From Oscillospiraceae bacterium (GTDB taxonomy: Bacteria; Bacillota; Clostridia; Oscillospirales; Oscillospiraceae), in NCBI GenBank assembly GCA_017558545.1, contig JAFYUG010000294.1, forward strand, positions 1 through 7,356: a stretch of 7,356 nucleotides of DNA, in the 5' to 3' direction. The translations under genes were made by a program, and so were the position numbers. Positions 5,276 to 7,356 of the stretch are shown piece after piece. The stretch's first letter is position 1. Every line of letters starts with the position of its first letter. The notes beneath the pieces are model-generated. The model saw nothing but the letters and a program-made list of their open reading frames with translations, made no database searches and was not told the DNA's origin.

Positions 5276-7258
5276 ATGGGAAGCGACTTCAAACACGTAT
5301 TCACCCCCGCCGAGATAAGAGGCGTCCGCTATAAAAACCGCCTTGAGATGGCACCCACCTCTCCCAAGTTCACAGACCCCAATGGCTTTATGACCACGGA
5401 GCACATAGAGTATTTTCGTCCCATAGCCAAGGGCGGCGTTGGAGCAATCACTTTGGGCAACTGCAGCATAGACATTGCCCATTTTCAGGATGAGCCCCGT
5501 CAGGTAGCTTTGGATAACGACCACTACATCCCCGGCCTCGCCCGCTTTGTGGACATGGTGGAGCAGTATGGCGTTGTTGGCCAGTGCGAAATTAATCACG
5601 CAGGTCTGGACTCCAACTGGGGTCTTAACCACTTCCCCGGCCTTGGCCCCACAAGACAGCTGATGCCCAACGAGATTATGCGCGCAGGCATTGCCGGAAG
5701 AGAGCCGGTTTACGCCGAGGAGATGAGCATCAAGCAGATTCACGAGGTGCAGCAGCAGTACATAGATGCCGCCTTCCGCTGCAAGAGAGCGGGCATGAAC
5801 TCCTGCTTCCTCCACGCAGGCCACACCAACCTCATAGGCCAGTTCTCCAGCCCCCTTTATAACCGCCGCATAGACGAATATGGCGGTTCTTTGGAAAACC
5901 GCGCCCGCTTCTGCATGGAAATTCTGGACGGCATACGCAAAAAGTGCGGCGAGGACTTCGTTATTGAGATGCGCGTTTCCGCCGACGAAATCCACCCCGA
6001 CGGTATGCATTTCGAGGAGACCAAGCGCTACTTGCAGATGATGGACGGAATGTTTGACATCGTCAACGTTTCCGCCGGTATGCACACCGATATTGAGTAT
6101 TTCAAATACTGGTCTCCCCATATGTTTATGGGCAAGATGATAAATGTTGGCTATGCCGCCGAGCTTAAGAAAATTCTCCGCAGCAAGGTCAGCGCCGTTG
6201 CAGGCATAGACAACATCTATAACGCGGAAAAGATTATCTCCGAAGGCTGGGCAGACTTTGTGCTTATGGCCCGCGCCTTTATGGCAGACCCTGAAATGCC
6301 CAAAAAGTATGCCATGAACCGCCCCGAGGAGCAAAGAGTTTGCATTCGCTGCAACTATTGCGGCAAGAGAGTTCGCGAGACCAAAACCGTTGCCTGCGCC
6401 GTTAACCCCAAGCTGGGTCGCGAGGGCGAACTGGTGGCAGGTCATGTGCCCACAGCTCCCGTGAAGAAGAAGGTTGTGGTTGTTGGCGCCGGTGCAGGCG
6501 GTATGCAGGCCGCCATCACCCTTCGCGAGAGAGGCCACGAGGTTATAGTTCTGGAAAAGGATTCCCGCCCCGGCGGAAACCTTGTAACCGCCGCCGCTTG
6601 CTCCCTCAAGGAGGATTTGCCCCTTTTCAGAGATTATTTCCTGCGTCAGTTTAACCGCTGCGGAGCCGATGTACGCTATGGCACCGTGGCCACTCCCGAG
6701 CTTATAAAAGAGCTTAAGCCCGATGCCCTTGTGCTGGCCTTGGGCGCTGAGCCCATTATGCCCGCCGTTCCCGGAAGCGACTTGCCCCATGTTCATTGGT
6801 GCGGCGAGGCCGACATGGGTCTTTGCCCCGTGGGCGAGAAGGTGCTGGTTGTTGGCGGCGGCAGCGTTGGCATGGAAGGGGGCGCAGCCCTGGCCGCCGA
6901 GGGCAAGGAAGTCACCGTTATCGAGATGCTCCCCCTTCTCCCCCGGGGCGCAGTCAGAGCCAACGATTTCCTCACGGAGAAAATTGAGAGCGCAGGCGGC
7001 AGCATCAAGCTGCGCCGCAAGCTCCTTTCCATTGACGAGCTTGGCGCAAAATGCCTTAACCTTGAATCCGGAGAAGAGGAATATTACCCCTGCGACACCG
7101 TTTTGATGGCGGCAGGCCTCCGTCCCCGAAAGGACGAGGTGGAAGCTCTTCGCAGAACCATCCCCGAAACCGAGGTTTATATAATAGGCGACTGCATCCG
7201 CCCCCGCATGATAGGCGACGCCATCCGCGAAGGCTTCGGCGCTGCGCTGGCAATATAA
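5276..7258 (+). CDS. NADH:flavin oxidoreductase / old-yellow-enzyme family ene-reductase with [4Fe-4S] and FAD domains (2,4-dienoyl-CoA reductase / BaiCD type)
   Basis: At 660 aa this is the full length of the FadH/BaiCD/BaiH/flavone-reductase class. Domain order: FMN-binding TIM barrel (about 5-345), starting FKHVFTPAEIRG and NRLEMAP; a cluster site C356-X2-C359-X2-C362-X11-C374; an FAD-binding Rossmann fold with VVVVGAGAGGMQAA (400-413) and E427; a nucleotide (NAD(P)H) site VLVVGGGSVGMEGG (523-536); and a final FAD contact in VYIIGDC (634-640). Typical barrel residues include INHAG (106-110) and the block YNRRIDEYGGSLENRARF (195-212). The family transfers hydride from NAD(P)H via FAD, the cluster and FMN to a C=C bond conjugated to a carbonyl. 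The ligand His pair H180/H183 is present, but the usual catalytic Tyr two residues later is Asn185. Start: ATG with GGAGG 6 nt upstream. Divergent from the flavoprotein operon, it may supply the ene-reduction step. Exact substrate unknown; bile acids, enoates or flavonoids are all possible from family alone. Confidence 0.93.
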   Translation: MGSDFKHVFTPAEIRGVRYKNRLEMAPTSPKFTDPNGFMTTEHIEYFRPIAKGGVGAITLGNCSIDIAHFQDEPRQVALDNDHYIPGLARFVDMVEQYGVVGQCEINHAGLDSNWGLNHFPGLGPTRQLMPNEIMRAGIAGREPVYAEEMSIKQIHEVQQQYIDAAFRCKRAGMNSCFLHAGHTNLIGQFSSPLYNRRIDEYGGSLENRARFCMEILDGIRKKCGEDFVIEMRVSADEIHPDGMHFEETKRYLQMMDGMFDIVNVSAGMHTDIEYFKYWSPHMFMGKMINVGYAAELKKILRSKVSAVAGIDNIYNAEKIISEGWADFVLMARAFMADPEMPKKYAMNRPEEQRVCIRCNYCGKRVRETKTVACAVNPKLGREGELVAGHVPTAPVKKKVVVVGAGAGGMQAAITLRERGHEVIVLEKDSRPGGNLVTAAACSLKEDLPLFRDYFLRQFNRCGADVRYGTVATPELIKELKPDALVLALGAEPIMPAVPGSDLPHVHWCGEADMGLCPVGEKVLVVGGGSVGMEGGAALAAEGKEVTVIEMLPLLPRGAVRANDFLTEKIESAGGSIKLRRKLLSIDELGAKCLNLESGEEEYYPCDTVLMAAGLRPRKDEVEALRRTIPETEVYIIGDCIRPRMIGDAIREGFGAALAI

Positions 7259-7270
7259 ATAAAATAAGGC

Positions 7271-7287
7271 TCTCCCCGATGGGGAGA
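7271..7287 (+). other. Perfect hairpin just after the ene-reductase stop
   Basis: TCTCCCC (7271-7277) pairs with GGGGAGA (7281-7287) around a GAT loop, starting 12 nt after the stop codon. It has no following T-run, so alone it is not a canonical intrinsic terminator. It may protect the 3' end of the mRNA or assist the stronger hairpin downstream. Confidence 0.5.
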
Positions 7288-7298
7288 AGCTCAGGGTG

Positions 7299-7327
7299 TC
7301 AAAAAAGTGGCTAAGCCACTTTTTTGA
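7299..7327. terminator. Bidirectional rho-independent terminator
   Basis: A 13-bp perfect stem (7299-7311 with 7315-7327) has core GTGGC-TAA-GCCAC flanked by A6 on the left and T6 on the right. The A/T tracts give a U-run on either strand, so it could end transcription from both directions. It lies 40 nt after the ene-reductase stop, with no other gene start between. Confidence 0.75.
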
Positions 7328-7330
7328 GAA

Positions 7331-7350
7331 GGCTGCAGCCCGCTGCAGCG
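7331..7350. repeat. Two abutting 10-bp palindromes sharing CTGCAG
   Basis: GGCTGCAGCC (7331-7340) is immediately followed by CGCTGCAGCG (7341-7350). Both are perfect palindromes with the core GCTGCAGC, so they also form an imperfect tandem repeat. They adjoin the terminator and may belong to one intergenic repeat unit that continues past the window edge. Confidence 0.6.
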
Positions 7351-7356
7351 CATGAA

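Noticed and set aside
5153..6796. 547-codon minus-strand frame opposite the ene-reductase
   Set aside because: In register with the ene-reductase codons and explained by its codon bias; no ribosome site or family motif.
7294..7353. About 20-codon minus-strand frame beginning at the ATG at 7353
   Set aside because: It runs entirely through the palindromes and the terminator hairpin and has no visible ribosome site in the window, so a repeat is the better explanation.
1..7356. CRISPR array, tRNA/rRNA gene, insertion sequence or prophage signals
   Set aside because: No spaced identical repeats, cloverleaf or rRNA-like stretches, transposase or integrase motifs were seen on either strand.

Overview
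The window looks like a stretch of chromosome from an anaerobic, gut-type Clostridia (Oscillospiraceae-like) bacterium. This is inferred from GC-rich coding sequence with AT-rich intergenic DNA, strong AGGAGG-type ribosome binding sites, an oxygen-sensitive style of enzymology (old-yellow-enzyme/Fe-S reductase, 2x[4Fe-4S] ferredoxin, fumarate-reductase-like flavoprotein) and a TRAP importer. I cannot name the species.

The layout is two divergent transcription units around an AT-rich 342-bp control region (4934-5275). Leftwards (minus strand) runs a compact five-gene unit: an 81-aa 2x[4Fe-4S] ferredoxin (4688-4933), an 815-aa flavoprotein (2225-4672), the TRAP small and large membrane subunits DctQ (1587-2186) and DctM (289-1590), and the start of the TRAP substrate-binding lipoprotein DctP (1-244, cut by the window edge). 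Gaps are 15, 38 and 44 bp, and the DctQ/DctM junction overlaps by 4 bp, so these genes are probably co-transcribed. Rightwards (plus strand) is one 660-aa FMN/[4Fe-4S]/FAD ene-reductase of the 2,4-dienoyl-CoA reductase / BaiCD / flavone-reductase type (5276-7258), followed by hairpins and a likely bidirectional terminator (7259-7350).

The standout is the 815-aa protein. Its first ~545 residues are a fumarate reductase/AprA-type FAD enzyme. Its last ~250 residues look like a complete zinc-dependent C-C hydrolase of the DAPG hydrolase (PhlG) / phloretin hydrolase family, with the putative metal ligands in place. Redox enzyme and carbon-carbon hydrolase are therefore one continuous polypeptide, with a private ferredoxin encoded just upstream.

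Taken together the locus reads as an import, reduction and C-C cleavage module: TRAP takes up an organic acid, the OYE-type enzyme and/or the ferredoxin-flavoprotein reduce it, and the PhlG-like domain splits an acyl-phenol or beta-diketone-like bond. A plant polyphenol, an acylphloroglucinol or a related aromatic acid is a reasonable class of substrate. The families are read from sequence; the pathway and substrate are inference.
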